A stretch of 64,000 nucleotides of DNA from Paraferrimonas sedimenticola. GTDB taxonomy: Bacteria; Pseudomonadota; Gammaproteobacteria; Enterobacterales; Shewanellaceae. Below, piece by piece: positions 46,262 to 54,569 of the stretch; the first letter of the stretch is position 1; each line of letters begins with the position of its first letter. The notes under the pieces were generated by a model. The model saw nothing but the letters and a program-made list of their open reading frames with translations. It did not search any database and was not told the DNA's origin. Made by a program: the position numbers and the translations under genes. The DNA is taken from positions 124,001 through 188,000 of the forward strand of contig NZ_NRIR01000006.1 of assembly GCF_002282855.1 (NCBI RefSeq), given 5' to 3'.

Positions 46262-46486
46262 ATGAACACTCTGGTAGAGTTCGAAGCAGACCAGTTAGCA
46301 ATGCTACTCAAGCAAGGCGACCACATCGCAATTCGCATGTTTATGGAATCGATGAGTTTGCCGGTTGACGTCCAGGACAAGATCCTCGACGACGTTTCTC
46401 AACTGAGAACCTGTAATAGTGTCAACATCGGCAGCATTATAGAATCCCACGGCTACAGCACTATCTCAGAACGTATTCGCGGCTAG
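46262..46486 (+). CDS. Hypothetical protein, 74 residues
   Basis: Not recognised. From ATG 46262 (GAGG 6 bp upstream) it encodes a mostly helical, soluble, acidic protein (FEADQLAMLLKQGDHIAIRMFMESMSLPVDVQDKILDDVSQLR) with one Cys. It lies 62 bp after the PspB-like gene and may be cotranscribed with it. Its stop overlaps the stop of the convergent methyltransferase gene by 4 bp. Confidence 0.55.
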   Translation: MNTLVEFEADQLAMLLKQGDHIAIRMFMESMSLPVDVQDKILDDVSQLRTCNSVNIGSIIESHGYSTISERIRG

Positions 46487-47391
46487 CGCTTGCGGTAACG
46501 CAACACTTTCAGAGAACGCTCTTCGTCGCTATCAGCGAATACTGCTGGGTTAGCCAATCGCTCCGCAAACACCAATTCTGGAGCAGCTTGCGCGACTTGC
46601 TCGCGCAAAAAGCCGCTATCGAGATTCGGCGCGTTCAAACACAACAACAACTCCCCTCGTTCCTCAAGCAGCTCTGGCAGCCTGCGCAGCAATCTTGGGT
46701 AATCTTTGCTGGCGATAAAGCTACCCTTTTGGTAACTGGGTGGATCCGCAACTATCAAGTCGTAGGGACCATGGCGTTTGAGCTTGCCAAAGCTTGAAAA
46801 AATGTCATGGGAGAAATAGCGCACGCCGGATTCAAAGCCGTTGAGCTGATGATTGCGCTTTCCAATGTTTAGCGCGCCTCGGCTCATATCCATATTGACC
46901 ACGCTTTGAGCACCGCCAGCCATAGCCACGCAAGAAAAAGCACAGGTATAAGCAAACAGATTGAGCACTTTAGCCCCGTTGGCGTGATTTTGAACCCAGT
47001 TGCGCCCATTCGCCATGTCCAAAAACAGTCCGTGATTCTGGCCGCGCATCAGGTGGATTAGGTAGCGACACTGACCTTCTTGAACGATATGGGGCTCGGG
47101 TACCTCGCCCGCTAACAACTGAGTCTGTTGATGGCCTTTGGCGCGGCATTGATACACCAAATTAAAGCTTTGCATCAATGGATGTTGTTGCACCGCAGCC
47201 TCTATTGCGCGATGCCAGTCTGCTAACAGGTCATCTTCGATGACATCAAAACTGGTGAGTAGCAAAACATCCGGAAACCAGTCCAAACAAATGTGATTTA
47301 GTCCGCTAAAACGCCCACCACGGCCGTGAAACAAGCGCTGTACTTGGTCGATTTGAGTTAGCGACTCAAGGCTATCAATTACTGGCTTCAT
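46483..47391 (-). CDS. Class I SAM-dependent methyltransferase, RlmI/RlmK-like
   Basis: A 302-residue protein with an N-terminal part (about 1-125) and a C-terminal Rossmann methyltransferase domain. The SAM motifs are AKVLNLFAYTCAFSCVAMAGGAQSVVNMDMS (motif I and acidic loop), NHQLNG, and the catalytic DLIVADPPSYQKGSF (DPPSY type, as in RlmI/RlmK rRNA cytosine methyltransferases). FLDMANGRNWV precedes motif I, as in that group. An RNA substrate is likely; the exact target is not determinable. It overlaps the upstream permease gene by 4 bp (ATGA), so they are translationally coupled. Confidence 0.8.
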   Translation of the reverse strand: MKPVIDSLESLTQIDQVQRLFHGRGGRFSGLNHICLDWFPDVLLLTSFDVIEDDLLADWHRAIEAAVQQHPLMQSFNLVYQCRAKGHQQTQLLAGEVPEPHIVQEGQCRYLIHLMRGQNHGLFLDMANGRNWVQNHANGAKVLNLFAYTCAFSCVAMAGGAQSVVNMDMSRGALNIGKRNHQLNGFESGVRYFSHDIFSSFGKLKRHGPYDLIVADPPSYQKGSFIASKDYPRLLRRLPELLEERGELLLCLNAPNLDSGFLREQVAQAAPELVFAERLANPAVFADSDEERSLKVLRYRKR

Positions 47392-48473
47392 GACTCGTTC
47401 TGCGCTTGCTGTTCTGCTTCCGCTTGCTCGATTTGCTTATCCAAATCCGCATCTCCGCCCATAATGACCGACAACCAACGACCACTAGACGAGGATTCCA
47501 TCGCGATTTTCACCACCATTGTTAGCGGCACGGATAGCAACATGCCGGTAGAGCCCAACAACCAGCCCCAAAACAACAAAGATAAAAACACCACTAGGGT
47601 TGAGAGCCCAAGTCCCTTCCCCATAAACCTTGGCTCGATGGCGTTACCCATGACAGTGTTGGTTCCCAAATACAGTAGCGCGGTTGCACCAGCAGCTGCA
47701 GGCCCGAGTTGAACCAAGGCTAATATCACCGCAGGTACCGCGGCAATGATACTGCCAATATTGGGAATGTAATTGAATAAGAAAGCTACGACCGCCCACA
47801 GCAGCGCGTAGTCAACGCCAATTAGCGTCAAACCTAAACCGACCACAGCACCTGTGGCCAGGCTGATTAGCGTCTTTATCACCATGTAGCGATTAATGGA
47901 CTCAAGCACTTCGTCGATTTGCTTGATGCGCATGGTGGGGTCGTCCATCGCCAAATGGACCTTCTTACCCAGACTTGGCGCTTCAAATAGCATGAAGACC
48001 ACGGTTAAGATGATCAAAAACAGATTGGTCATCACACCGCCCACGCCGGAGAGCATATTGGTAGCCAGCGACATGGCTTTACCCGGGTCAAAATACGCCA
48101 GAATTTGCTCGCGCCCCAAGGACACATTGTTGTGTGCAAGCCACTCAAACACCCAACCAAGTTGGGCCAGTAGCTTGGCGCGATACACAGGCAGTTGTTG
48201 AGTAAACTCGTTGATCGAAGAGCCCACAAGGCCTGCAAGCCAAAGCCCCATGAGCACGATGAAGGCCACTATCACAAGCACAGCTAGGACTTTGGGTACC
48301 CCTTTGTCGGTCATGCGACGAATCAATGGGTAACAGATAATGGCGATAAACGCCGATAGGATAAACGGCACCAATACCGCGCTGGCGGCTTTGATTCCGG
48401 CCATGATGACCACTAGGAAGGCCATGATAGCTAGGCTGCGAAACATCACGCTTTCTTTAGCGACTTTTAGCAT
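47388..48473 (-). CDS. AI-2E/PerM family permease
   Basis: A 361-residue inner-membrane protein with about eight membrane segments of the AI-2E exporter/PerM family, whose members include TqsA-like proteins and Na+/H+ antiporter-like ones. Family stretches include GLWLAGLVGSSINEFTQQLPVYRAKL, the middle VYMVIKTLISLATGAVVGLGLTLIGVDYALLWAVVAFLFNYIPNIGSIIAAVPAVILAL, and GNAIEPRFMGKGLGLSTLVVFLSLLFWGWLLG. The start is taken as ATG 48473 (MLKVAKESVMFRS) since the longer frame to 48527 adds a polar stretch that no family member shows. Substrate unknown. The downstream gene overlaps by 4 bp. Confidence 0.85.
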   Translation of the reverse strand: MLKVAKESVMFRSLAIMAFLVVIMAGIKAASAVLVPFILSAFIAIICYPLIRRMTDKGVPKVLAVLVIVAFIVLMGLWLAGLVGSSINEFTQQLPVYRAKLLAQLGWVFEWLAHNNVSLGREQILAYFDPGKAMSLATNMLSGVGGVMTNLFLIILTVVFMLFEAPSLGKKVHLAMDDPTMRIKQIDEVLESINRYMVIKTLISLATGAVVGLGLTLIGVDYALLWAVVAFLFNYIPNIGSIIAAVPAVILALVQLGPAAAGATALLYLGTNTVMGNAIEPRFMGKGLGLSTLVVFLSLLFWGWLLGSTGMLLSVPLTMVVKIAMESSSSGRWLSVIMGGDADLDKQIEQAEAEQQAQNES

Positions 48474-48564
48474 GGTGTTGATTTTTCCGAAATAATTAGT
48501 CCAAAACCGGCGGGGGCTCGTATACACTGGTTATCATAAGTGCAAATAACTCAAAAGCAAAAGC

Positions 48565-48933
48565 ATGCAACCAGACAAAGCCATTATTCGAATAAAAAAC
48601 CTGCGCTTGCGCACCTACATAGGTATCAATCCCGACGAGGTGAAGAACAAGCAGGATGTGGTCATTAACGTCGTGATTGAGTATTGCGATGATAAGGCGC
48701 GCCAAAGCGACAACATGGACGATGCTTTGAATTATCGCACCATCACCAAACGCATTATCCCTTTAGTAGAAGACAATCGCTTCTTCTTGCTCGAAAAGCT
48801 AACTCAAGACGTGTTAGACATTGCGAGCGAGCACCCTTGGGTTGAGCGAGCCAGTGTTGAGATCGACAAACCGCACGCGCTGCGCTTTGCCGACTCAGTT
48901 TCACTACAATTAAGTTTTGAGCGAGACGTTTAA
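48565..48933 (+). CDS. folX: Dihydroneopterin triphosphate 2'-epimerase
   Basis: Epimerises dihydroneopterin triphosphate to dihydromonapterin triphosphate in the tetrahydromonapterin route; it is a paralogue of the folate enzyme FolB. The 122-residue protein follows E. coli FolX closely: [52 protein letters not shown] and [16 protein letters not shown]. FolB is unlikely given these. Next to it in the same direction is yfcH, the E. coli order. Tetrahydromonapterin is known as cofactor of phenylalanine hydroxylase, of interest since tyrR lies at the window end. Confidence 0.95.
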   Translation: MQPDKAIIRIKNLRLRTYIGINPDEVKNKQDVVINVVIEYCDDKARQSDNMDDALNYRTITKRIIPLVEDNRFFLLEKLTQDVLDIASEHPWVERASVEIDKPHALRFADSVSLQLSFERDV

Positions 48934-48951
48934 TATCGCAAGAGAGGTCTA

Positions 48952-49875
48952 ATGAATCTTCTTGTCAGTGGCGCCACCGGGTTTCTTGGCAGTGCGCTGG
49001 TTAGCAAGTTACTCAATCTCGGGCACAAGGTTACCGTGCTCAGCCGCGACCTCAACAAAGCCGAAGCCGTATTGGGCAAAGGCCCCGTCTACCTTCAAGA
49101 CGTGACCCAATTGCAAAATCTCGACGACTACCACGCGGTAATCAACCTTGCCGGCGAGCCCATCATCGACAAGCCTTGGACCTCAGCCCAGCAACAAAAA
49201 ATTTGCCACAGTCGCTGGCACATAACAGAAAAGCTCGCCGAGCTTATCAACAAGAGCAACAACCCACCGGAGTGCTTCATCTCTGGCAGTGCCATTGGCT
49301 TTTACGGGCCAAGCGACGAAGAACGCCTTACCGAAACCAGCCCAGGCGGAAGCGACTTTGGCCATCAGGTGTGTATTGGTTGGGAGACTCGCGCCAATGC
49401 AGCCGCCAGTGATGCGACAAGAGTGTGTATCGTGCGTACCGGTTTGGTGCTTGGCAGCGATGGCGGGTTACTTGCGCGCATGCTGATGCCATTCAAACTT
49501 GGCGTGGGCGGCCGTTTGGGCTCGGGTAACCAAGGCATGAGTTGGATTCACCTAGACGACTACGTGGACTTGCTGTTGTTTTTACTAAACGAACCCCAAG
49601 CCCAAGGCGTATTTAACGCGGTAGCGCCAAACCCTGAATCCAATCAAAGCTTTAGCCGGACTTTGGCGGGCGTGCTCAAGCGACCGAGTATTTTCGGTTT
49701 GCCAAGCTGGTTGCTCAAGCTGGTGTTTGGCAAGCGTGCTACCCTGCTACTTGACGGTCAGTTCGTATTGCCTACGGCTGCACTGAACTTGGGATTTGCA
49801 TTTCGCTACCCAGAGTTAAAGGGCGCCTTAGAGCAGCTATTGCTGCCGGCGCCCAAATCCGAACTCGATGACTGA
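48952..49875 (+). CDS. yfcH: TIGR01777-type NAD(P)-dependent epimerase YfcH
   Basis: A 307-residue short-chain-type dehydrogenase/epimerase. The N-terminal nucleotide-binding motif is VSGATGFLGSALVSKLLNLGH, with NLAGEPI, SGSAIGFYGP and the YxxxK replaced by CIGWE near residue 140, as expected for the YfcH group. The final part has RVPSWLLKLVFG-like PSWLLKLVFGKRATLLLDGQ. Its substrate is unknown. It starts 18 bp after folX and they are conserved neighbours. It converges on ybbP with one base between the stops. Confidence 0.9.
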   Translation: MNLLVSGATGFLGSALVSKLLNLGHKVTVLSRDLNKAEAVLGKGPVYLQDVTQLQNLDDYHAVINLAGEPIIDKPWTSAQQQKICHSRWHITEKLAELINKSNNPPECFISGSAIGFYGPSDEERLTETSPGGSDFGHQVCIGWETRANAAASDATRVCIVRTGLVLGSDGGLLARMLMPFKLGVGGRLGSGNQGMSWIHLDDYVDLLLFLLNEPQAQGVFNAVAPNPESNQSFSRTLAGVLKRPSIFGLPSWLLKLVFGKRATLLLDGQFVLPTAALNLGFAFRYPELKGALEQLLLPAPKSELDD

Positions 49876-49876
49876 C

Positions 49877-52333
49877 TTAACTGGCTCGAAGTAGCCCTGC
49901 ACACTGTTGAGACAGTAAGTGACGGGTGCGCCACCACCCCAGACTGGCCACCACCACCGCGCCGAGTACTGGCGCTATCAGCCACCAATCCCAATGCATT
50001 TGCACAGCCAATTCAAACACCTGAGTTTTTAACAACCAAAGCGCCGCTTCCGCGACAATCACCGCCAGCAAGCCCGCCAACGCCCCTAATAGGCCAAACT
50101 CCAGTGCCGTTGCCCAACGCAGTAAACTGCCACTGGCGCCTAAGGTGCGCAACACCGCCAGCTCACGCGTCCTCTGCGCCATACCCGCTTCGGTCTGCGC
50201 CAGCATAACTAAGGTCGATGCGGCCACAACCATTGCCAGTACGAGGCTCAAACTCAATGCCACTTGATCCACAATCTGGCGCATTTGCGCAACCATAGCG
50301 CCAACATCAATGATGGACACTGTGGGGTAATCGCGGATCAATTGCAGCAGCAGCGGCTCTTGCTCTGGGGTTAGGTGAAACGAACCGATGAACGTAGCGG
50401 AGAAGGACTCCAGCGCTTGCGGCGCAAAAATTACAAAGAAGTTGGGCTGCAAGCTCTCCCATTGCAAAGTGCGCAGGCTGGTCACCGTCACCTGAACCGG
50501 GCGTCCATCCATTTGAAAGGTCAGAACGTCTCCTAGTTCAATGCCCATACGCTGAGCAAAGTCTTGTTCAAGGGATACGGAATCTGGCGTAGGTTGCCAC
50601 TCGCCCGCCACGATTTCGTTGTTCTCGGGCAAGTCGGCTAAGTAAGTCAGATTTAGCTCCCGTCCGACTCCGCGCCGTCCTTCGCGAGGTTGCTCCTCAT
50701 CGCGAGAACGCGCCACCAGCTCATCAGTATTGATTTGACTGAGACGGCCACGGATCACCGGGTACAAATGGGTACGCTCAATGTTTTGGCTATCGAGTAA
50801 ATTGCCAATGGGCTCCACCTCATCTGGCGCGACGTTGACTAAGAAATAGTTCGGCGTACCCTCGGGCAGTTGCGCCTGCCAGTCCGACAGCAGGTCTTGG
50901 CGAAGTGCTAAAATGGTCAGCAGAAGCACCAAGGCGGTACTGAATCCAACTAGGTGTACTGAGTTTTGGCGGCCTCGACGACGCAAAGACGCCATTGCCA
51001 GTTGCAGTGGATTGGCTAGGCTCAGCCCAATGCTGTGCCCTAAGCGAATGAAACCGAGACCAACGATAAGCAGCAAGGCTCCTAACAGCAAAGCGCAAGC
51101 CACCACAATCAGAGTGAGCTTAAGATCTTGGCTGTACAAGTAACCCAAAGTGGCCATCGCCAATAAGCTCAGCAAGCCGTTTAGCCAAGCACTCCAGCTA
51201 ACCCCCTGCAACTGTCGTTGTATCACTCGCAGTGGCGGGATGGCCAATAAGCGTAGTATCGGGTAGGCGGAGAACATGAAGGCGCTAAAGAAGCCGGTGA
51301 CGACACCTAAGAGTATTGGTCGCGTCAGTGCTGGAGCGCTAGAAGCCAGCTCAGGTGGCAGCCACCTGGCCACCATCATATCCAACGCCATGCCCAAGGC
51401 TAGACCCAGCACCACGCCAAGCGCCGTTACTAATCCCAAATGAGACACAAATATGGTTTGAATCTGCCCTTTGGAAGCGCCGAAAGTTTTAAGCATTGCG
51501 ACCACGTCAAAGTGACGTTGGCAATAGCGATTAGCAGCGATCCCAATCGCCGCACAAGCCAGTGCAATCCCCAACAGACTGGCTAGCAGTAAAAATCGCT
51601 CGGCGCGGCGGATCGATGAGGCGATTGGCGATTCTCCACTGCGAACGTCCTGCCAACGTTGCACGTCGCTAAGCAAAGGCTTGATAAAATCGTCAAACGC
51701 GCTGAGCGCATCGTCACTGCCGGTGAATTGGGTACGGTAGTTAACTCGACTACCAGGCTGCAATATGCCCGTCTTGTCTACCGCTTCCTTGCGCATTAAC
51801 ACCACGGGTGATGCGTTAAACAGACTAAAGCCACCGTCCGGCAATTGCACAATTTGATTGTCGATGGTGAATTGGCTCAGCCCCAGCTCTAGCGCCTGCG
51901 GTCGCCCTAAAATCGCACTGACTCGGCCCTCGACCCAAACCTGGTCCACATCAGGCAGACTCTGCTCACTGGCTTTGTCCAACTGAATGCTGCCTTTTAG
52001 CGGGTAACCAGGTTCGACGGCGCGCACAGACACTAACAGCATCTCATCGCCGGCAAACACCACGGAATTAAAACGAATGCTCTGGGTGTAGTTCAAGCCC
52101 AGCTCTCGCGCTTTGACCAGCCAGTCATCAGGGATGGGTTTCGATGCTGAGAATATGCGGTCAGCGGCGATAAACTGTGAGGCTTGCTCGCCAATGGCCG
52201 CTTGCAGTCGCTCAGACACTCTAGATAAGCCACTAACCGACATCACGGCTAATGTGATGGCGAGCAAAATCAGTATCAGCTGGCCTTGAACCAGCTCGCG
52301 TTTGAACAAACGCCAAGCAATTTGAAAATCCAT
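49877..52333 (-). CDS. ybbP: ABC transporter permease YbbP (FtsX/MacB-like)
   Basis: An 818-residue inner-membrane permease with two FtsX-type halves and about ten membrane segments. The family layout is visible as MDFQIAWRLFKRELVQGQLILILLAITLAV (first helix), an extracytoplasmic domain (about 45-250), RAERFLLLASLLGIALACAAIGIAANRYCQRHFDVVAMLKTFGAS, a second set (ILRLLAIPPLRVIQ) and a final set ASTLVMLAQTEAGMAQRTRELAVLRTLGAS. It is coupled to the ATPase gene ybbA, whose stop is adjacent (52334). Substrate unknown; in E. coli this pair has been suggested to act in lipid or toxin export. Confidence 0.9.
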   Translation of the reverse strand: MDFQIAWRLFKRELVQGQLILILLAITLAVMSVSGLSRVSERLQAAIGEQASQFIAADRIFSASKPIPDDWLVKARELGLNYTQSIRFNSVVFAGDEMLLVSVRAVEPGYPLKGSIQLDKASEQSLPDVDQVWVEGRVSAILGRPQALELGLSQFTIDNQIVQLPDGGFSLFNASPVVLMRKEAVDKTGILQPGSRVNYRTQFTGSDDALSAFDDFIKPLLSDVQRWQDVRSGESPIASSIRRAERFLLLASLLGIALACAAIGIAANRYCQRHFDVVAMLKTFGASKGQIQTIFVSHLGLVTALGVVLGLALGMALDMMVARWLPPELASSAPALTRPILLGVVTGFFSAFMFSAYPILRLLAIPPLRVIQRQLQGVSWSAWLNGLLSLLAMATLGYLYSQDLKLTLIVVACALLLGALLLIVGLGFIRLGHSIGLSLANPLQLAMASLRRRGRQNSVHLVGFSTALVLLLTILALRQDLLSDWQAQLPEGTPNYFLVNVAPDEVEPIGNLLDSQNIERTHLYPVIRGRLSQINTDELVARSRDEEQPREGRRGVGRELNLTYLADLPENNEIVAGEWQPTPDSVSLEQDFAQRMGIELGDVLTFQMDGRPVQVTVTSLRTLQWESLQPNFFVIFAPQALESFSATFIGSFHLTPEQEPLLLQLIRDYPTVSIIDVGAMVAQMRQIVDQVALSLSLVLAMVVAASTLVMLAQTEAGMAQRTRELAVLRTLGASGSLLRWATALEFGLLGALAGLLAVIVAEAALWLLKTQVFELAVQMHWDWWLIAPVLGAVVVASLGWWRTRHLLSQQCAGLLRAS

Positions 52334-53044
52334 TTAGCCAGTTTCCCCTACTACCAGATTAATTGGCGCGGAGCTTACTTCGTGCAGCTGCCCTTCGACC
52401 ATGCGTACTTGGCGCTCACAGCGGGCCGCGAGCTTTTGGTCATGGGTGACCAGTATCAAGGTGGTTTGTTGGTCTTGATTGAGCTCGAACAAGAGGTCGG
52501 CGACCTTGTCGCCATTCGCCGGGTCTAGGTTGCCGGTAGGCTCATCCGCAAATAACACTTTAGGCTGGCTAATGAAGGCACGGGCCAAAGCCACTCGCTG
52601 CTGTTCGCCACCTGATAGCTGATTCGGAAGGTGGTGCAATCGGTGCGACAACCCCACTCGCTCGAGCCATTGCTCGGCGCGCTGCTTGACGCCTTGCACG
52701 CCTGCTAGTTCTGCTGGCAGCATCACGTTCTCAAGCGCGGTAAGGGTATCCACCAGCATGAATGACTGGAACACAAAGCTGGTGCTGCGCTTGCGCAAAG
52801 CGGCCTTTTGCTCTTCATCAAGCTGGGCCAAATTAACGCCGTCAATGCTGACCTCGCCTTCACTTGGCGTGTCCAACGCAGCGATGATCCCAAGCAATGT
52901 CGACTTACCCGAGCCAGAAGGCCCGACGATAGCCAGCGACTCACCCGGCTTGACATCCAAGTCGATGCCCTTGAGTATTTTTAAAGGCCCCTCTTGGGTT
53001 TCAACTTGTTTGGTTAGCTGAGATACCTTAATGACACTATTCAT
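52334..53044 (-). CDS. ybbA: ABC transporter ATP-binding protein YbbA
   Basis: A 236-residue LolD/MacB-like ATPase, partner of YbbP. Walker A is IVGPSGSGKSTLLG (residue 42 onward), the Q loop is FQSFML, the signature is NQLSGGEQQRVALARAF, Walker B is VLFADEPTGNLDPANG and the H loop is LVTHD. All motifs are intact. The start is ATG 53044 (MNSVIKVSQLTK), with GAAGCGG upstream; a longer frame to 53089 lies within the tesA signal peptide. Its first 14 bases overlap the divergent tesA gene. Confidence 0.93.
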   Translation of the reverse strand: MNSVIKVSQLTKQVETQEGPLKILKGIDLDVKPGESLAIVGPSGSGKSTLLGIIAALDTPSEGEVSIDGVNLAQLDEEQKAALRKRSTSFVFQSFMLVDTLTALENVMLPAELAGVQGVKQRAEQWLERVGLSHRLHHLPNQLSGGEQQRVALARAFISQPKVLFADEPTGNLDPANGDKVADLLFELNQDQQTTLILVTHDQKLAARCERQVRMVEGQLHEVSSAPINLVVGETG

Positions 53045-53633
53045 ATCGCTTCGCCGCTTCCTTTTTTGCTTGTGTTTGTTGTTACCCACGTCAATGGCTC
53101 AAAGTGCCACAGTATTGGTGTTGGGCGACAGTTTGAGTGCCGCCTATGGCATGACCGAAGACCAAGGTTGGGTGCATATACTTAGCCAAACGTTGCCTCA
53201 GCACGAGTGGATCAATGCCTCCGCCAGCGGCGAGACCAGTGGCGGCGGATTGAGACGTTTACCCAACATTCTCGATCATCATAACCCAGATGTGGTGTTT
53301 ATCGAATTGGGGGGCAATGACGGGTTGCGCGGCTTCCCGATCAAAAAGTTGAAGGCGAATCTGGAACAAATGATCCAGCTCAGTCAGCAAAGTGGCGCAC
53401 AAGTCATGCTCAGCGAAGTCATGATCCCGGGTAACTACGGCCCTAGATATACATCGCAATTTACCAATGTATATCAAGAGCTTGCGGAAGACTATTCGAT
53501 TACCTTGGTCCCTTTCTTCATGCGAGATATCGCCATAGACCCGAATTTAATGCTGCCCGATGGAATTCACCCCAACCCCGATGCACAACCGAAAATTGCA
53601 GAGTTTTTAAGACCTTGGTTCGAATCAATTTGA
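53031..53633 (+). CDS. tesA: Acyl-CoA thioesterase I / lysophospholipase L1 (TesA)
   Basis: Periplasmic multifunctional esterase of the SGNH/GDSL family, 200 residues. The signal peptide is ISLRRFLFCLCLLLPTSMAQSA. The four blocks are visible: VLVLGDSLSAAYGM (Ser), NASASGETSGGGLRRLP (Gly), FIELGGNDGLRG (Asn) and LMLPDGIHPNPDAQ (Asp and His). Start at ATG 53031; the frame begins 14 bp inside the opposite-strand ybbA gene, a divergent overlap that puts each promoter inside the partner's coding region. This neighbourhood (tesA with ybbA-ybbP) is conserved in enterics. A terminator follows. Confidence 0.95.
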   Translation: MTLFISLRRFLFCLCLLLPTSMAQSATVLVLGDSLSAAYGMTEDQGWVHILSQTLPQHEWINASASGETSGGGLRRLPNILDHHNPDVVFIELGGNDGLRGFPIKKLKANLEQMIQLSQQSGAQVMLSEVMIPGNYGPRYTSQFTNVYQELAEDYSITLVPFFMRDIAIDPNLMLPDGIHPNPDAQPKIAEFLRPWFESI

Positions 53634-53658
53634 AACAATTTACGAATGAGCACAAACA

Positions 53659-53690
53659 AAAACGCCGCAACTTATGTTGCGGCGTTTCTG
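53659..53690. terminator. Terminator between tesA and the tRNA operon
   Basis: Stem AACGCCGCAAC with GTTGCGGCGTT around TTAT. It can act for tesA and, from the other side, for the leftward tRNA operon. Confidence 0.8.
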
Positions 53691-53696
53691 ATTAAG

Positions 53697-53772
<76 letters not shown>

Positions 53773-53825
53773 ACTTAAACTGGTCGATTTTTCTATCTTT
53801 GGAACTTTCGTTCCAAAAAAAAGAA

Positions 53826-53901
53826 TGGCGTCCCCTAGGGGATTCGAACCCCTGTTACCGCCGTGAAAGGGCGGTGTCCTAGGCCTCTAGACGAAGGGGA
53901 C
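53826..53901 (-). tRNA. tRNA-Glu (anticodon TTC), copy 1
   Basis: 76 nt with encoded CCA: acceptor GTCCCCT/AGGGGAC, anticodon loop CTTTCAC, T loop GGTTCGAATCC. One of three identical copies 120 bp apart. Confidence 0.97.
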
Positions 53902-53945
53902 CCAGATTTATCATCGTTTAAACTCGGATGATACGAGTGAATAAG

Positions 53946-54021
53946 TGGCGTCCCCTAGGGGATTCGAACCCCTGTTACCGCCGTGAAAGGGCGGTGTCCT
54001 AGGCCTCTAGACGAAGGGGAC
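53946..54021 (-). tRNA. tRNA-Glu (anticodon TTC), copy 2
   Basis: Identical to the copy at 53826-53901, 120 bp away; the spacers also match except for a few bases. Confidence 0.97.
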
Positions 54022-54065
54022 CCGGACTTATCATCGTTTAAACTCGGATGATGCGAGTGAATAAG

Positions 54066-54141
54066 TGGCGTCCCCTAGGGGATTCGAACCCCTGTTACCG
54101 CCGTGAAAGGGCGGTGTCCTAGGCCTCTAGACGAAGGGGAC
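54066..54141 (-). tRNA. tRNA-Glu (anticodon TTC), copy 3
   Basis: Identical to the other two tRNA-Glu genes. A large spacer hairpin (54142-54182) lies next to its 5' end. Confidence 0.97.
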
Positions 54142-54182
54142 GCAAAATTTTGTCCAGCAAAGCACTGCTTTGCTAATTTTGC
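54142..54182 (-). other. Spacer hairpin in the tRNA operon
   Basis: Two nested stems, GCAAAATT with AATTTTGC and AGCAAAGC with GCTTTGCT, form one long hairpin with a bulge on one side. It has no T-run and lies between tRNA-Ala and tRNA-Glu, so an RNA-processing role is possible. Confidence 0.5.
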
Positions 54183-54261
54183 GTAAAGATGAGCATTTAC
54201 TGGTTAAGGCGAATGGCCTTATTGAAAAACTCTCTTTAACCTGGACTTTTCAAACTAAAGT

Positions 54262-54337
<76 letters not shown>

Positions 54338-54432
54338 ACAATAACTGGTCGATTTTATCTACCTTTGGACAATTCGTCCATGAAGCCATATTCCAGCTCG
54401 ACATCGTGTCTCGCGCTCGGTGCTACCTATTG

Positions 54433-54461
54433 TCGCACCTCGCCCAGCTGAGCTACAGCCC
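54433..54461 (-). pseudogene. Remnant of a tRNA gene (5' half)
   Basis: On the minus strand GGGCTGTAGCTCAGCTGGGCGAG keeps the acceptor 5' strand and D arm of a tRNA (compare GGGGCTATAGCTCAGCTGGGAGAG in tRNA-Ala), but no anticodon stem or T arm follows. It stands in the promoter-proximal place of the tRNA operon. Confidence 0.6.
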
Positions 54462-54532
54462 AAACTTTAGCAGAGTGACTCGCAGTTCCCACTAGCGACT
54501 TAGTTGCTGTGTTCCCCTTGAGTGCGAGGCGC

Positions 54533-54561
54533 ATTCTAAGCAGCCAGTGAAAACGAGTCAA
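54533..54561 (-). promoter_or_regulatory. Promoter of the Ala-Glu tRNA operon
   Basis: TTGACT (54556-54561) and TAGAAT (54533-54538) on the minus strand are 17 bp apart, followed by a GC-rich discriminator GCGCCTCGC of the type linked to stringent control of stable RNA genes. The promoter lies just outside the gltX stop. Confidence 0.75.
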
Positions 54562-54569
54562 CCCATTTT

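Noticed and set aside
53826-54141. Regularly spaced repeats at 120-bp steps that could recall a CRISPR array
   Set aside because: The repeats are complete tRNA-Glu genes with near-identical spacers; no cas genes are present.
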